Shown: positions 8,742 to 17,034 of the stretch, piece by piece | Layout: the number at the start of each line of letters is the position of its first letter | Position numbering within the stretch: position 1 is the first letter of the stretch | Source of the DNA: Thiogranum longum | Lineage (GTDB): Bacteria; Pseudomonadota; Gammaproteobacteria; DSM-19610 | Length of the DNA: 64,000 nucleotides | Assembly (NCBI RefSeq): GCF_004339085.1 | Contig: NZ_SMFX01000001.1 | Span: forward strand, 1,315,227 to 1,379,226 | Direction: 5' to 3' | Program-made: the position numbers and the translations under genes | The notes under the pieces: generated by a model | The model's input: the letters and a program-made list of their open reading frames with translations, nothing else | The model's database searches: none | Told to the model about the DNA's origin: nothing

Positions 8742-9758
8742 ATGCAATACCTGCTCTGGTTACTGCTGCCGGTTGCCGCCGCTTCAGGCTGGTGGGCTGC
8801 GACCTGGCGCCAGAGAAAGCAGCAGCGCCGCACCAAGGCCGTACAGAATTCAGCCTATGGGCAGGGATTGAACTACCTTCTCAACGAGCAGCCTGACAAG
8901 GCGACCGAGGTGCTGGTGCAGATGGTCGAGGTCGACCCCGATACAGTCGAGTTGCACCTTGCCCTCGGCAGTCTGTTCCGGCGGCGTGGTGAGGTTGATC
9001 GTGCCATCCGTGTGCACCGCAACATCATTGCGCGTTCGGGTCTCAGTGAGTCGCTGCACGAACAGGCGACACTGGAACTGGGTCGGGATTTCCTCAAGGC
9101 CGGTTTGCTGGATCGTGCCGAGGTACTGTTTCAGCAGTTGCTGGAAACACACCGCTATAACGATGATGCGCGTGCTCATCTCATCGACCTTTACCAGCAG
9201 GAAAAGGAGTGGAGCAAAGCGGCCGAGCTGGCGCGTACCTTTGCGGTCCGGGGTGATGTTGCCTGGCGATCACGCCTTGCCCAGTATCTTTGCGCACTGG
9301 GAGAGATCTCGCTGGAACACGGTAATACCATCCGTGCCGAAGGTTATGCCGATGATGCGCTGGTCGAAGACCCGGACTGTGTACGTGCCACCCTGTTGAA
9401 GGGGCGTTGCCTGCGGGCATCGGGCCGGCTGGCCGATGCGGTTGAGTGCTTCCGTCGTGTGGAAGACCAGTGTGCCGAGCTGTTACCGGAAGTGCTGGGT
9501 GAAATTCGTGACGGGTTACTGGAACTGGGGCGGGATGCTGACTGGACAGCCTATGTCGATGCACTTGCAAGTCGTCACACCTGGCTGGTTTTTTATCGCA
9601 AGAATGTCGTTGAACAGCATGTGGCCCAGGCCGTTGTTCCCCGGTCGCGGTACCGTTGTCAGCAGTGCGGGTTCACGGCAGGCAAGCTCTTTTGGCAGTG
9701 CCCGGGCTGCCAGAACTGGAGCAGTGTCAAACCGATAAAAACAGGAAGTGCTGAATGA
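8742..9758 (+). CDS. lapB: Lipopolysaccharide assembly protein B, shortened TPR region
   Basis: LapB (YciM) is a membrane-anchored TPR protein with a rubredoxin-like metal knuckle that brings LpxC to FtsH. The N-terminal anchor ([18 protein letters not shown]) is followed by several TPRs (for example [20 protein letters not shown]). The C-terminal zinc motif is YRCQQCGF...WQCPGCQNW. The protein has 338 residues, whereas E. coli LapB has 389. The missing segment lies just before the metal motif, where the last TPR unit should be, and the frame is intact, so this looks like an in-frame shortening. The stop overlaps the pyrF start (ATGA). Confidence 0.9.
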   Translation: MQYLLWLLLPVAAASGWWAATWRQRKQQRRTKAVQNSAYGQGLNYLLNEQPDKATEVLVQMVEVDPDTVELHLALGSLFRRRGEVDRAIRVHRNIIARSGLSESLHEQATLELGRDFLKAGLLDRAEVLFQQLLETHRYNDDARAHLIDLYQQEKEWSKAAELARTFAVRGDVAWRSRLAQYLCALGEISLEHGNTIRAEGYADDALVEDPDCVRATLLKGRCLRASGRLADAVECFRRVEDQCAELLPEVLGEIRDGLLELGRDADWTAYVDALASRHTWLVFYRKNVVEQHVAQAVVPRSRYRCQQCGFTAGKLFWQCPGCQNWSSVKPIKTGSAE

Positions 9759-10486
9759 GTTCGAACTTGATGGATGGGCCCCGCGTTATCGTTGCGCTGG
9801 ATTTCCCGGACGGCCCGACGGCACTGAAATTTGTTCAGCAATTGCCACCCGGCAGCTGCCGGCTGAAAGTCGGCAAGGAACTGTTTACCAGCGCAGGACC
9901 AGAGCTGGTGCGCCAGCTGGTGGCTATGGGGCACGACGTGTTCCTGGACCTCAAGTTCCACGATATCCCCAATACCGTAGCGCGTGCCTGCGGGGCAGCT
10001 GCACAGCTGGGTGTATGGATGATGAACGTGCATGCTTCTGGCGGTCGCCGGATGATGGAAGCTGCGGCAGCGGCGTTGAAGGATTGCGACGGGGAACGCA
10101 AACCCCTGTTGATTGGTGTGACCGTGTTGACCAGTATGGGTGCAGAGGACCTGGCTGAAATCGGTGTGAACGTCGAGCCGGCGGCACAGGTGGAGCGCCT
10201 GGCGCAACTGGCCAAAGTATCAGGACTGGATGGTGTTGTCTGCTCGCCTCGGGAAGCCGGCCAATTACGCGCACAGCTGGGTGACGATTTTGTGCTGGTG
10301 ACCCCGGGTGTTCGGCCTGCCGGCGCATCAAAGGATGACCAGACGCGTGTCATGACACCGGCTGACGCCATTCGTGACGGTGCAGGTTACCTGGTTATCG
10401 GCCGGCCCGTGACGCAGGCTACTGATCCCGTCAGTGCGCTTGAAGCCATCAATGCCGAGATTCAGGGCATAGTCCAAGGAACCTGA
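9755..10486 (+). CDS. pyrF: Orotidine 5'-phosphate decarboxylase
   Basis: This 243-residue TIM-barrel enzyme converts OMP to UMP in the last step of de novo pyrimidine synthesis. Family motifs are [14 protein letters not shown] near the start, [13 protein letters not shown], the catalytic [12 protein letters not shown] (Asp-x-Lys-x-x-Asp) around residues 67-78, and VTPGVRPAG toward the C terminus. It overlaps lapB by four bases. The lapA-lapB-pyrF order is widespread in gammaproteobacteria. Confidence 0.97.
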   Translation: MSSNLMDGPRVIVALDFPDGPTALKFVQQLPPGSCRLKVGKELFTSAGPELVRQLVAMGHDVFLDLKFHDIPNTVARACGAAAQLGVWMMNVHASGGRRMMEAAAAALKDCDGERKPLLIGVTVLTSMGAEDLAEIGVNVEPAAQVERLAQLAKVSGLDGVVCSPREAGQLRAQLGDDFVLVTPGVRPAGASKDDQTRVMTPADAIRDGAGYLVIGRPVTQATDPVSALEAINAEIQGIVQGT

Positions 10487-10491
10487 TTAAT

Positions 10492-10592
10492 TCAGAGTTC
10501 ACGTCATTGCGAGCGAAGCGCGGCAATCTCCGTCAGTCTGGCACCAGGCCAAAGAGATTGCCGCGCTTCGCTCGCAATGACGTGAACTCTGA
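10492..10592. repeat. Long perfect inverted repeat, family B copy 1
   Basis: Two 39-base arms (10492-10530 and 10554-10592) are perfect reverse complements, beginning TCAGAGTTCACGTCATTGCG. They flank a 23-base spacer containing TCTGGCACCAGGCCA. A related copy in opposite orientation lies at 57096-57174. The sequence just before the left arm, GGAACCTGATTAA, resembles the ends of the family A repeats. As RNA it would form a very stable hairpin after pyrF but lacks a T run. Confidence 0.9.
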
Positions 10593-10780
10593 CGCTGCGC
10601 CGGCATAACGGATCAATCAAATCCACCCTGAAGATCATTTGTAAGAAATATCCTACGACATAATCAGAAATTCCCGCTTGTACGGCTGCTGCTTTCTTGT
10701 AGCATCCGGGCTGCGCAGTGCTTTGATACTGCACCCGGACACAGGGTGTGTCCGCTGACAAACTGCATGGAGGATACAAC
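10593..10780. other. Intergenic region before the helix-hairpin-helix gene
   Basis: I find no gene in this stretch. It contains CATCCGGGCTGCGCAGTG followed by TGCACCCGGACACAGGGTGTGTCCG, whose CCGG(G) and GGACAC/GTGTCC words could form short hairpins ahead of the next gene. A ribosome binding site GGAGGA lies at 10769-10774. Confidence 0.4.
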
Positions 10781-11056
10781 ATGAACCTTAAAACACTGAT
10801 GGCGTCACTGTTACTGGCGCCGGTACTGGCATTCGCCAACCCCACCATCAATATCAACACCGCAGATTCCGAAGCCCTGGTGGATGGGCTGACGGGCGTA
10901 GGCCCGGAAAAGGCCATGGCCATTATTCGTTACCGGCAGACCAACGGGCCATTCAGGCAAGTGAATGACCTGGTCCAGGTCAAGGGGATAGGCCAGGGCA
11001 CCGTCGAACGAAACCGTGCTTACCTGTCCGTTGGTGAGCAGGCCAGCCAGCCCTGA
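10781..11056 (+). CDS. Secreted ComEA-family helix-hairpin-helix protein
   Basis: This 91-residue protein has a signal peptide (MNLKTLMASLLLAPVLAFA, cleavage probably after residue 19) followed by a single ComEA-type helix-hairpin-helix DNA-binding domain: ININTADSEAL, LTGVGPEKAMAIIRYR and VKGIGQGTVERNR. Such small periplasmic proteins resemble the DNA-binding half of ComEA, which captures incoming DNA during natural transformation, but a competence role is an inference. Start ATG 10781 has GGAGGA seven bases upstream. A strong terminator follows. Confidence 0.88.
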   Translation: MNLKTLMASLLLAPVLAFANPTININTADSEALVDGLTGVGPEKAMAIIRYRQTNGPFRQVNDLVQVKGIGQGTVERNRAYLSVGEQASQP

Positions 11057-11063
11057 GGGCTTT

Positions 11064-11113
11064 GGGCATCCCCTGACAGCCCTGGCAGGGCTGCATGGGG
11101 GCTGCCCGTTTTT
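11064..11113 (+). terminator. Rho-independent terminator after the ComEA-like gene
   Basis: GGGCA and TGCCC, then CCCC and GGGG, then CAGCCCT and CAGGGCTG form a nested stem spanning 11064-11107. GTTTTT follows immediately. It separates the ComEA-like gene from the polysaccharide locus. Confidence 0.75.
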
Positions 11114-11125
11114 CACGAAGTAACC

Positions 11126-11224
11126 GGTTATGCCTCTGTCGGGCAGGTGACACAGGGATCGTGTTGTGCCTGGGCAGGGAGCCGATACAGGTGCCTTTCA
11201 GAGGCATATCCCGTTGCTTCGGGA
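11126..11224 (+). other. Branched inverted-repeat structure upstream of manC
   Basis: ATGCCTCTG (11130-11138) and CAGAGGCAT (11199-11207) are perfect complements. Inside them lie GGCA/TGCC with GACAC/GTGTT (11142-11170) and a second GGCA/TGCC pair (11173-11195), so the segment can fold as a three-way junction. A separate TCCCG/CGGGA hairpin with loop TTGCTT follows at 11209-11224. I do not recognise it as a known riboswitch class. It lies upstream of the most likely manC promoter, so it may be DNA-level structure or the end of another transcript. Confidence 0.4.
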
Positions 11225-11280
11225 ACCATTTAACACCGGAGTTTTAACAAGATAAGTCAAGTGCAAGAACGGCTTTCTCA

Positions 11281-11309
11281 TTGACCGGTCAGGCGCTTTT
11301 GGGTATTGT
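11281..11309 (+). promoter_or_regulatory. Candidate sigma-70 promoter for the polysaccharide locus
   Basis: TTGACC at 11281-11286 and TATTGT at 11304-11309 are separated by 17 bases, close to consensus spacing. Transcription would start near 11316, giving a leader of roughly 44 bases before manC. The assignment rests on sequence only. Confidence 0.45.
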
Positions 11310-11325
11310 CAGGCCAATAATTTCA

Positions 11326-11337
11326 GGCCATAGCGTC
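11326..11337 (+). promoter_or_regulatory. ops-like element in the manC leader
   Basis: GGCCATAGCGTC matches the RfaH-recruiting ops element GGCGGTAGCGTG at nine of twelve positions, including the TAGCGT core. It is followed by a T-rich stretch as in enteric operons. It lies in the leader of a long polysaccharide locus, which is where ops elements occur. The mismatches fall at positions important for RfaH contact, so function is uncertain. Confidence 0.3.
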
Positions 11338-11359
11338 GTTTTTTGAGATACCCGATATC

Positions 11360-12778
11360 ATGCACTATTACCCGGTAATATTGTCCGGTGGGGCAGGTAG
11401 CCGCCTGTGGCCCGCATCCCGCGAGTTCTACCCTAAACCGATGTTGCCAATGTTTGGCAAGCACACCCTGTTACAGGACACCACCACCCGGTTAGATGGT
11501 GTCGATTCCGTCCAGTCCCCGCTTTTTGTGTGCAATGAAGAACACCGCTTCCTGGTCGCCGAACAGGTTCGTGCGCTGGATAAGGAAGCGGAGGCCATTA
11601 TGCTGGAGCCGGAAGGTCGCAACACAGCGCCAGCGCTGACACTGGCGGCCCTGCACCTGGCGGGCAAAGATCCCGATGCCGTCATGGTCGTTATGCCGGC
11701 AGACCACGTTATTCCTGACCGGGCCTCGTTTACGGAAACCGTCGAGCGGGGTGGTGAGCTTGCGCAAAAAGGTTACCTTGTCACCTTCGGCGTGGTGGCC
11801 GACAAGCCCGAGACCGGTTATGGGTATATCAATCGCGGTAAAGAAATCGAAGACAGTGGCAGCTTTACAGTGGACCGCTTTGTAGAAAAACCCGACGCGA
11901 CTACAGCACAAGGCTACGTGGATTCCGGCGACTACTACTGGAACAGCGGTATCTTCGTCATGCGCGCAGACCGCTGGCTGGAAGAGATTGGAAAATACCA
12001 GCCGGATATCCTGGCAGCCTGTCGCGTCGCCATGGAGCATGGCAAGAGTGACGCAGACTTTCTGCGTGCAGACAAGAGCGCTTTTCTTGAATCACCCTCT
12101 GATTCGATTGACTACGCCGTGATGGAAAAAACCGATCGTGCCGCCGTGGTGCCGATGGAAACGCACTGGTCGGATGTAGGTTCGTGGTCATCCATCTGGG
12201 AGGTTTCCGAACGCGATGAGGACGGCAACGTTGCGCGTGGCGACGTGCTGACACACGATACAAAAAACTCCCTGTTAATGGCCGACCAGCGCTGTATTGC
12301 TGCCGTTGGCCTGGACAACATGATTGTGGTTGAAACGGCCGATGCAGTGCTCGTCGCAGACAAAAGGAACAGCCAGGACGTCAAGTCCATTGTGTCCCAG
12401 CTCAAGGCGAGTGATCGTGAGGAATACCGCTTTCACAGTCGCGTGTATCGACCCTGGGGTGATTATGAGGGGATCGATAACGGCGCACGCTACCAGGTCA
12501 AGCGCCTGACGGTAAAACCCGGAGCTCAGCTTTCATTGCAAATGCACCACCACCGCGCAGAACACTGGATTGTGGTGTCAGGGACGGCAAAAGTAACGCG
12601 TGGTGATGACGTTTTCATGCTGTCGGAAAACGAATCGACCTATATTCCGCTTGGTACTACGCACCGGCTGGAGAACCCCGGGAACATTCCGCTGGAAATT
12701 ATCGAGGTGCAGTCGGGGAGTTATCTTGGAGAAGACGATATTGTGCGGTTTGAAGATGTGTATAACAGGGTTGAGTGA
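11360..12778 (+). CDS. manC: Mannose-1-phosphate guanylyltransferase / mannose-6-phosphate isomerase
   Basis: This 472-residue bifunctional AlgA/ManC-type enzyme makes GDP-mannose. The N-terminal pyrophosphorylase domain has LSGGAGSRLWPASRE at residues 8-22 and the FVEKP motif at residues 174-178. The C-terminal cupin isomerase domain carries QLSLQMHHHRAEHWIVVSG near residue 390, with the metal-binding histidines. GDP-mannose is a precursor for mannose, fucose or rhamnose in surface glycans, and the gene opens the locus. Only 3 bp separate it from the following Wzz gene. No gmd or fcl follows, so mannose itself may be used. Confidence 0.95.
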   Translation: MHYYPVILSGGAGSRLWPASREFYPKPMLPMFGKHTLLQDTTTRLDGVDSVQSPLFVCNEEHRFLVAEQVRALDKEAEAIMLEPEGRNTAPALTLAALHLAGKDPDAVMVVMPADHVIPDRASFTETVERGGELAQKGYLVTFGVVADKPETGYGYINRGKEIEDSGSFTVDRFVEKPDATTAQGYVDSGDYYWNSGIFVMRADRWLEEIGKYQPDILAACRVAMEHGKSDADFLRADKSAFLESPSDSIDYAVMEKTDRAAVVPMETHWSDVGSWSSIWEVSERDEDGNVARGDVLTHDTKNSLLMADQRCIAAVGLDNMIVVETADAVLVADKRNSQDVKSIVSQLKASDREEYRFHSRVYRPWGDYEGIDNGARYQVKRLTVKPGAQLSLQMHHHRAEHWIVVSGTAKVTRGDDVFMLSENESTYIPLGTTHRLENPGNIPLEIIEVQSGSYLGEDDIVRFEDVYNRVE

Positions 12779-12781
12779 CGA

Positions 12782-13906
12782 GTGAATATGGATCCGGAAT
12801 CCAGGTCTGTTGATAGTCGATCAGGTGGTCAACCTGTACCGGTTTGTGTGGTTCCCTACACGAACAGTGAAAGTGAAATCAGCCTTGTTGATCTATGGCG
12901 GATTATTGCGGCACGCAAATATCTTGTTCTGATGAGTGTGCTGGTGGCTGTTGCGCTGGCGACGGTTTATGTTTTTGTTGCTGAACCTTCGTATCGGGCC
13001 GAGGCGAATTTGCTGCCGCCGCAGCAGCAGGATATTCAGGCGCTTGCGGTAAATATTAACGGAAGCTCAGATTTGGGTGTGGAACGGTACACGCCGGAAC
13101 TTGTCTACCAGGCTTTCCTGAAGAACCTCAGATCGAAGGGCTTGCGCAGAGAGTTTTTCGACGCCAATGATCTGGTAATGCATTATCTAAATGATGCTTC
13201 GGACAAGGACGCCAATATTGATCGTGTTTTTGATAGGAAGTTCAACGTAAACCTCCAGGTCCAGGAGGATAAAGCAGACCCTTCGTTGGCTGTTGTCAGT
13301 CTTTCTGACACGGACCCACAGCTGGCTTCACAATGGCTCAATCAACTTGTTGAGTTTGCTGATAAGCGAACCGTTCGCCAGTTGGTAAATGATGTAAATT
13401 CTGCAATTCGATCTGAAATTGACGGGATTCAGCGTCAGATGGATAGCAAGTTAAAGCTTGCTGCACAGAGAAGGTTTGACAGGATTAATCAGTTACGGGA
13501 AGCACTTCGCATAGCTAAAGAGACGGCTGCCACAGGTGCAAGTGTTTCCCCGGTTGTGCCAGGAAAAAAACAGCCTAATATTGTTGTAAGTACAGGCCAG
13601 ATGCCTCTGTATATGAGAGGGGAAGAGGCGCTCAAGGCAGAGATATCAGTACTAGAGTCACGGAAATCAGATGAACCATTCATTCCAGCTTTGCGTAACT
13701 TACAGGAGCGTAAAGCCTTCCTGGATGGCGCGCTGATCGATGCGGGTCAATTATCTTCAATCACTATTGATATGGCTGCCAGGGTTCCATATAAGGCCGA
13801 GAAGCCACGCAAAAGTTTTGTGTTTTTACTCGCTTCGGTACTAGGTTTAATGTTCGGGATCTTTGCGGCAATGATCAGCGAAGTATTTAATCACTCTCGG
13901 CAGTAG
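12782..13906 (+). CDS. wzz: Wzz-type polysaccharide chain length determinant (first copy)
   Basis: This 374-residue polysaccharide co-polymerase has two transmembrane helices bracketing a large periplasmic coiled-coil domain. TM1 is around residues 46-67 (YLVLMSVLVAVALATVYVFV) and TM2 around 345-367 (SFVFLLASVLGLMFGIFAAM), the latter preceded by the usual proline-rich VPYKAEKPRK. There is no cytoplasmic tyrosine kinase domain, so it belongs with Wzz rather than Wzc. A GTG at 12782 and an ATG at 12788 are both possible starts. The cytoplasmic leader of about 35 residues before the ISLVDLWRIIAARK motif is longer than in E. coli Wzz. Confidence 0.88.
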   Translation: MNMDPESRSVDSRSGGQPVPVCVVPYTNSESEISLVDLWRIIAARKYLVLMSVLVAVALATVYVFVAEPSYRAEANLLPPQQQDIQALAVNINGSSDLGVERYTPELVYQAFLKNLRSKGLRREFFDANDLVMHYLNDASDKDANIDRVFDRKFNVNLQVQEDKADPSLAVVSLSDTDPQLASQWLNQLVEFADKRTVRQLVNDVNSAIRSEIDGIQRQMDSKLKLAAQRRFDRINQLREALRIAKETAATGASVSPVVPGKKQPNIVVSTGQMPLYMRGEEALKAEISVLESRKSDEPFIPALRNLQERKAFLDGALIDAGQLSSITIDMAARVPYKAEKPRKSFVFLLASVLGLMFGIFAAMISEVFNHSRQ

Positions 13907-14018
13907 TTACGAGCGGTAAATTCAAGAACAATGGCCCGCGTTGTCCCGGAAACCGGTACCTGACAGGTCATGAAGCAGGGTTCTGGAATTTCCTGTGCAG
14001 TAATGTCTTGTTGAGTAT

Positions 14019-14984
14019 TTGAGAGATATTATTTTGGCAGACTGTACGTGCCCGTCATGTGGATCAGGTTTGATTAAGCGTGTTGGGAAGTTGCCCGCAA
14101 GCAATCGATTTGCCGGAAATATTCAACCCGGAAAACTGGATACAGGCGCTCTCTACCATTGCTCCAAATGTAGTCTCAAGTTTCGTTATCCTCGGCCTGA
14201 AAAAGAAGAACTGGAAAGACTTTATCGTTCAGGCTCTGATACAAATTGGAGCGACGCCAAAGAAAACAGGAAGGACTGGAAAGTCGTTTCTGAAATAATT
14301 CAGAAAAATTGTCGAAAAGGAAAAGTGCTTGATGTTGGTTGTTTTGATGGAGGGTTTCTCCTTTCGCTTGATGGAGAGTATGAGTTATTCGGGATAGAAG
14401 TTAATGATGGCGCGGTTGCGAGAGCGCGTTCACGTGGCATCAGGATTGTCAGGCAGGATTACGATGGACTTGGGGAAGTTGTCGAAAAGTTCGATGTCAT
14501 CGTCGCAATAGATGTGATTGAGCATGTTATTGATCCAAAGACTTTTCTGAGTAATCTTTTGTCTATGCTGGCACCTGATGGATTAGTGGTATTAAGTACC
14601 GGTAATGCAGATTCAGCCTCATGGAAATTTATGGGGAGCAGGTATTGGTATTGTGCAAACCCGGAGCATATCTCTTTCATCAGTCCGGCGTGGTGTGAGA
14701 AGACATGTAGTAAAATGGGCGCTGTAGTAGGTGAATATGCTTGTTTCTCTTACAGGTCGAAAGGGCTCACATACAGAATATTGGATTTGTTAAAAAACAC
14801 AACTTATAAATATTCCCCCTGGATATTTGCTGCATCAAGAATATTGGGTCTGGGTAAGCGTGGAGTATATGGTGATGTGTCGCTCGCATATTACCCACCA
14901 ACCTGGCTGTCAGCAAAGGACCATTTCGCTGTTGAAATCCTAAAAGATAAAAGCAGGCTGAAAAGTAAACGTGATGCCGTATGA
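14019..14984 (+). CDS. SAM-dependent methyltransferase with N-terminal zinc ribbon
   Basis: This class I methyltransferase of about 320 residues has an N-terminal zinc ribbon (CTCPSCGSG and YHCSKCSLKFRYPRP, residues 8-55). The SAM-binding motif VLDVGCFDGGFL and the post-motif FDVIVAIDVIEHVIDP follow. The layout resembles sugar C-methyltransferase or methionine-type SAM enzymes of O-antigen clusters, but the substrate is unknown. No ATG lies near the start: TTG 14019 and TTG 14034 are in frame, the latter with GAGAG about eight bases upstream. The gene is AT-rich and overlaps the next start (ATGA). Confidence 0.75.
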   Translation: MRDIILADCTCPSCGSGLIKRVGKLPASNRFAGNIQPGKLDTGALYHCSKCSLKFRYPRPEKEELERLYRSGSDTNWSDAKENRKDWKVVSEIIQKNCRKGKVLDVGCFDGGFLLSLDGEYELFGIEVNDGAVARARSRGIRIVRQDYDGLGEVVEKFDVIVAIDVIEHVIDPKTFLSNLLSMLAPDGLVVLSTGNADSASWKFMGSRYWYCANPEHISFISPAWCEKTCSKMGAVVGEYACFSYRSKGLTYRILDLLKNTTYKYSPWIFAASRILGLGKRGVYGDVSLAYYPPTWLSAKDHFAVEILKDKSRLKSKRDAV

Positions 14985-15496
14985 ATAATATTCTGGAAAA
15001 TAGCCTTATATCATTGTTTCGTCTTGTGTGGCGGTTTGAGAACATATCTTTGGTGAGACGTGCATTTATTTATTTGAGATGGATAAAGTGGGGTGCTCGA
15101 CTTGGCTCAATCGGTAAGAAGTCCAAGATATGTCCTTATGTTGTAATCCGCGCACCAAAAAATGTTTTTATCGGTAGTGGTGTGGTAATTGCCGAGTTTG
15201 TGCATGTCTGGGGTGGGGGTGGTGTGATAATAGGTGATAACGTAATCATAGCATCTCATGTAGCAATTACATCCCAGACTCATGATATTCTCTCAAATAA
15301 TTATCGGGATAGCGCGGTTATGAGCAATGTCACAATCGAAAGCAATGTATGGATTGGTAGTGGTGTTACTGTGTTGCCCGGAGTGCGAATAGGAAGGAAT
15401 AGTATAGTTGGTGCGGGCGCAGTTGTGACAAGAGATGTACCTGAAAATGTAGTTGTTGCAGGTATACCAGCGAAGATTTTGCGAAAACTGAACTGA
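14981..15496 (+). CDS. Left-handed beta-helix acyltransferase (WbbJ/CysE-like)
   Basis: This 171-residue protein is dominated by hexapeptide repeats from about residue 48 onward (VFIGSGVVIAEFVHV, GVIIGDNVIIASHVAI, VWIGSGVTVLPGVRIG). It ends with the standard GAGAVVTRDVPENVVVAGIPA cap. TSQTHD carries the catalytic-type histidine of this acetyltransferase family. It most likely O-acetylates a sugar of the glycan repeat unit; the acceptor cannot be read from sequence. It overlaps the methyltransferase by four bases, so the two are coupled. Confidence 0.85.
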   Translation: MNNILENSLISLFRLVWRFENISLVRRAFIYLRWIKWGARLGSIGKKSKICPYVVIRAPKNVFIGSGVVIAEFVHVWGGGGVIIGDNVIIASHVAITSQTHDILSNNYRDSAVMSNVTIESNVWIGSGVTVLPGVRIGRNSIVGAGAVVTRDVPENVVVAGIPAKILRKLN

Positions 15497-15503
15497 TTTT
15501 ATC

Positions 15504-17000
15504 GTGTCTTTCTTTGATAACAGCTTCTGGGGTGCGGTATCAGCTGTGCTCCGAATGTCTCTGTCTGTATTCACAACCATATTGGCAATTCGACTGCTTG
15601 GCGATGAAGGCTATGGGTATGTAGTTTTGATAAGCACAGTGACCATGCTCTGGGTTATGCTTAATAATGGTTTTTATACTGTCCTGGTCAGACGAATAAT
15701 ATTCATCTGTGCCGATGACATTTCAGCGTTGCGCGAGATGATACTACTTGGGCTGGTTTATACTGGTCTTTCAGCGTTAATCTTTCTGTTTATTGCTTTG
15801 ACATCAGAAAATGAACTGATGGAGAAAGTGATACTGGGTTCCAGCAGCAATAAAACATCAGGCGAACTGTCTATAGCCTTCAAGTATGCATTAACGCTTA
15901 TAGTTGCCCGGTTGTTTGTTTTGTATTCTCTGGCATTGTTTGAAGGTGTGGGAAGATTTTCCACTGCCGCAAAAATACAGCTGACTTCTCCCGTGATCCT
16001 GTTGTTGGGACTATTGATTATGCCGCAATTACTTGAGGGCGGTCTTACAGTAAAAATGTACTTCCAGATATTCCTGGCATCCCTGGTATGTGAATTGCTG
16101 GTGTCGACTACTATGCTGCTTATTAGTGAGTGGCCTGCAGATACCGGAAAAACTAGTGTTTCAAGAATGGTGGGTCGGTTACCAGAACTTATTGGTGAAT
16201 CAATCAGGCTTCAGTTGTCGAATATATTTTCGATGTTTGTTGACCCCTTAAACAAGCTTGTAATTAACCATTTCATAGGCGTTTCACAGGTTACTTCATA
16301 TGAGCTTGTATCAAAAATAATTATCGCGGTTAGAGGGGTCTTTTCTGCCGCATTCAGAGCATTTCTCCAGCTTGCACCAGATAAAACGCTTGCTTCGGTT
16401 CAATACAAGAAGGTTATTATTTATATATTCTTGCCATCCATAATTCTTCACATGGTTGTGTTTTTACTGTTTTTATATGGAATAAACAGCGGTGCGCTGG
16501 GGGTTTCCCACCAATCTGTCCAGTTAATGTTGGTTATGCTGATCCCGAGTATTGCGATTGTTCTTGTTGCGCCCCTCTATTCACTTCTGATTGGCGCCGG
16601 AGACTATAAATATATACTTGTTCTGCACGCGCGTCTTGCAGTTCTTAACTCGATTGTTTCGGTTTTGTTGGTGCCGTTGATCGGAATTATTGGCGCCGGG
16701 ATAGGTGTCTCTGTCGCCACGATTTATAATGGTTTTTCAGTTTATAGGCGATTTGAGATGAAATACGGGAAATTGGGTGGTGTTTTTAATCTTGTGAAGC
16801 GGAGCGATAACAACGCCGTTGTCGTGTTCACTATATTTATTATTACCTGGCTTGCTCTTTTGCTGATACCACCGGAGGATTCATATTTGTACTTCTGCAT
16901 TGCAAGTCTGGGGGTCTTACTGTTGTTTTGGAGGCTATGGAGAGAGCCGTTAACATCCGGCGTGTTGAGGAAGATAAATATACTGGGTTCAAAACTATGA
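15504..17000 (+). CDS. wzx: Wzx-type lipid-linked oligosaccharide flippase
   Basis: This 498-residue, highly hydrophobic protein has about twelve to fourteen predicted transmembrane helices and the N-terminal pattern of the polysaccharide transporter family (SFWGAVSAVLRMSLSVFTTILAIRLLG...GYGYVVLISTV). Wzx proteins flip undecaprenyl-linked repeat units to the periplasmic side. The start is GTG 15504, seven bases after the acyltransferase stop. Only one such gene is present and a Wzy candidate follows in the same locus, which supports the assignment. Confidence 0.85.
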   Translation: MSFFDNSFWGAVSAVLRMSLSVFTTILAIRLLGDEGYGYVVLISTVTMLWVMLNNGFYTVLVRRIIFICADDISALREMILLGLVYTGLSALIFLFIALTSENELMEKVILGSSSNKTSGELSIAFKYALTLIVARLFVLYSLALFEGVGRFSTAAKIQLTSPVILLLGLLIMPQLLEGGLTVKMYFQIFLASLVCELLVSTTMLLISEWPADTGKTSVSRMVGRLPELIGESIRLQLSNIFSMFVDPLNKLVINHFIGVSQVTSYELVSKIIIAVRGVFSAAFRAFLQLAPDKTLASVQYKKVIIYIFLPSIILHMVVFLLFLYGINSGALGVSHQSVQLMLVMLIPSIAIVLVAPLYSLLIGAGDYKYILVLHARLAVLNSIVSVLLVPLIGIIGAGIGVSVATIYNGFSVYRRFEMKYGKLGGVFNLVKRSDNNAVVVFTIFIITWLALLLIPPEDSYLYFCIASLGVLLLFWRLWREPLTSGVLRKINILGSKL

Positions 17001-17034
17001 CATACAACATTTATGATTATTTGGTATCGGGCTG

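Noticed and set aside
11126-11224. Known riboswitch (c-di-GMP, cobalamin, TPP or glycine)
   Set aside because: The conserved unpaired bases of these classes are not visible; reported only as an unassigned structure.
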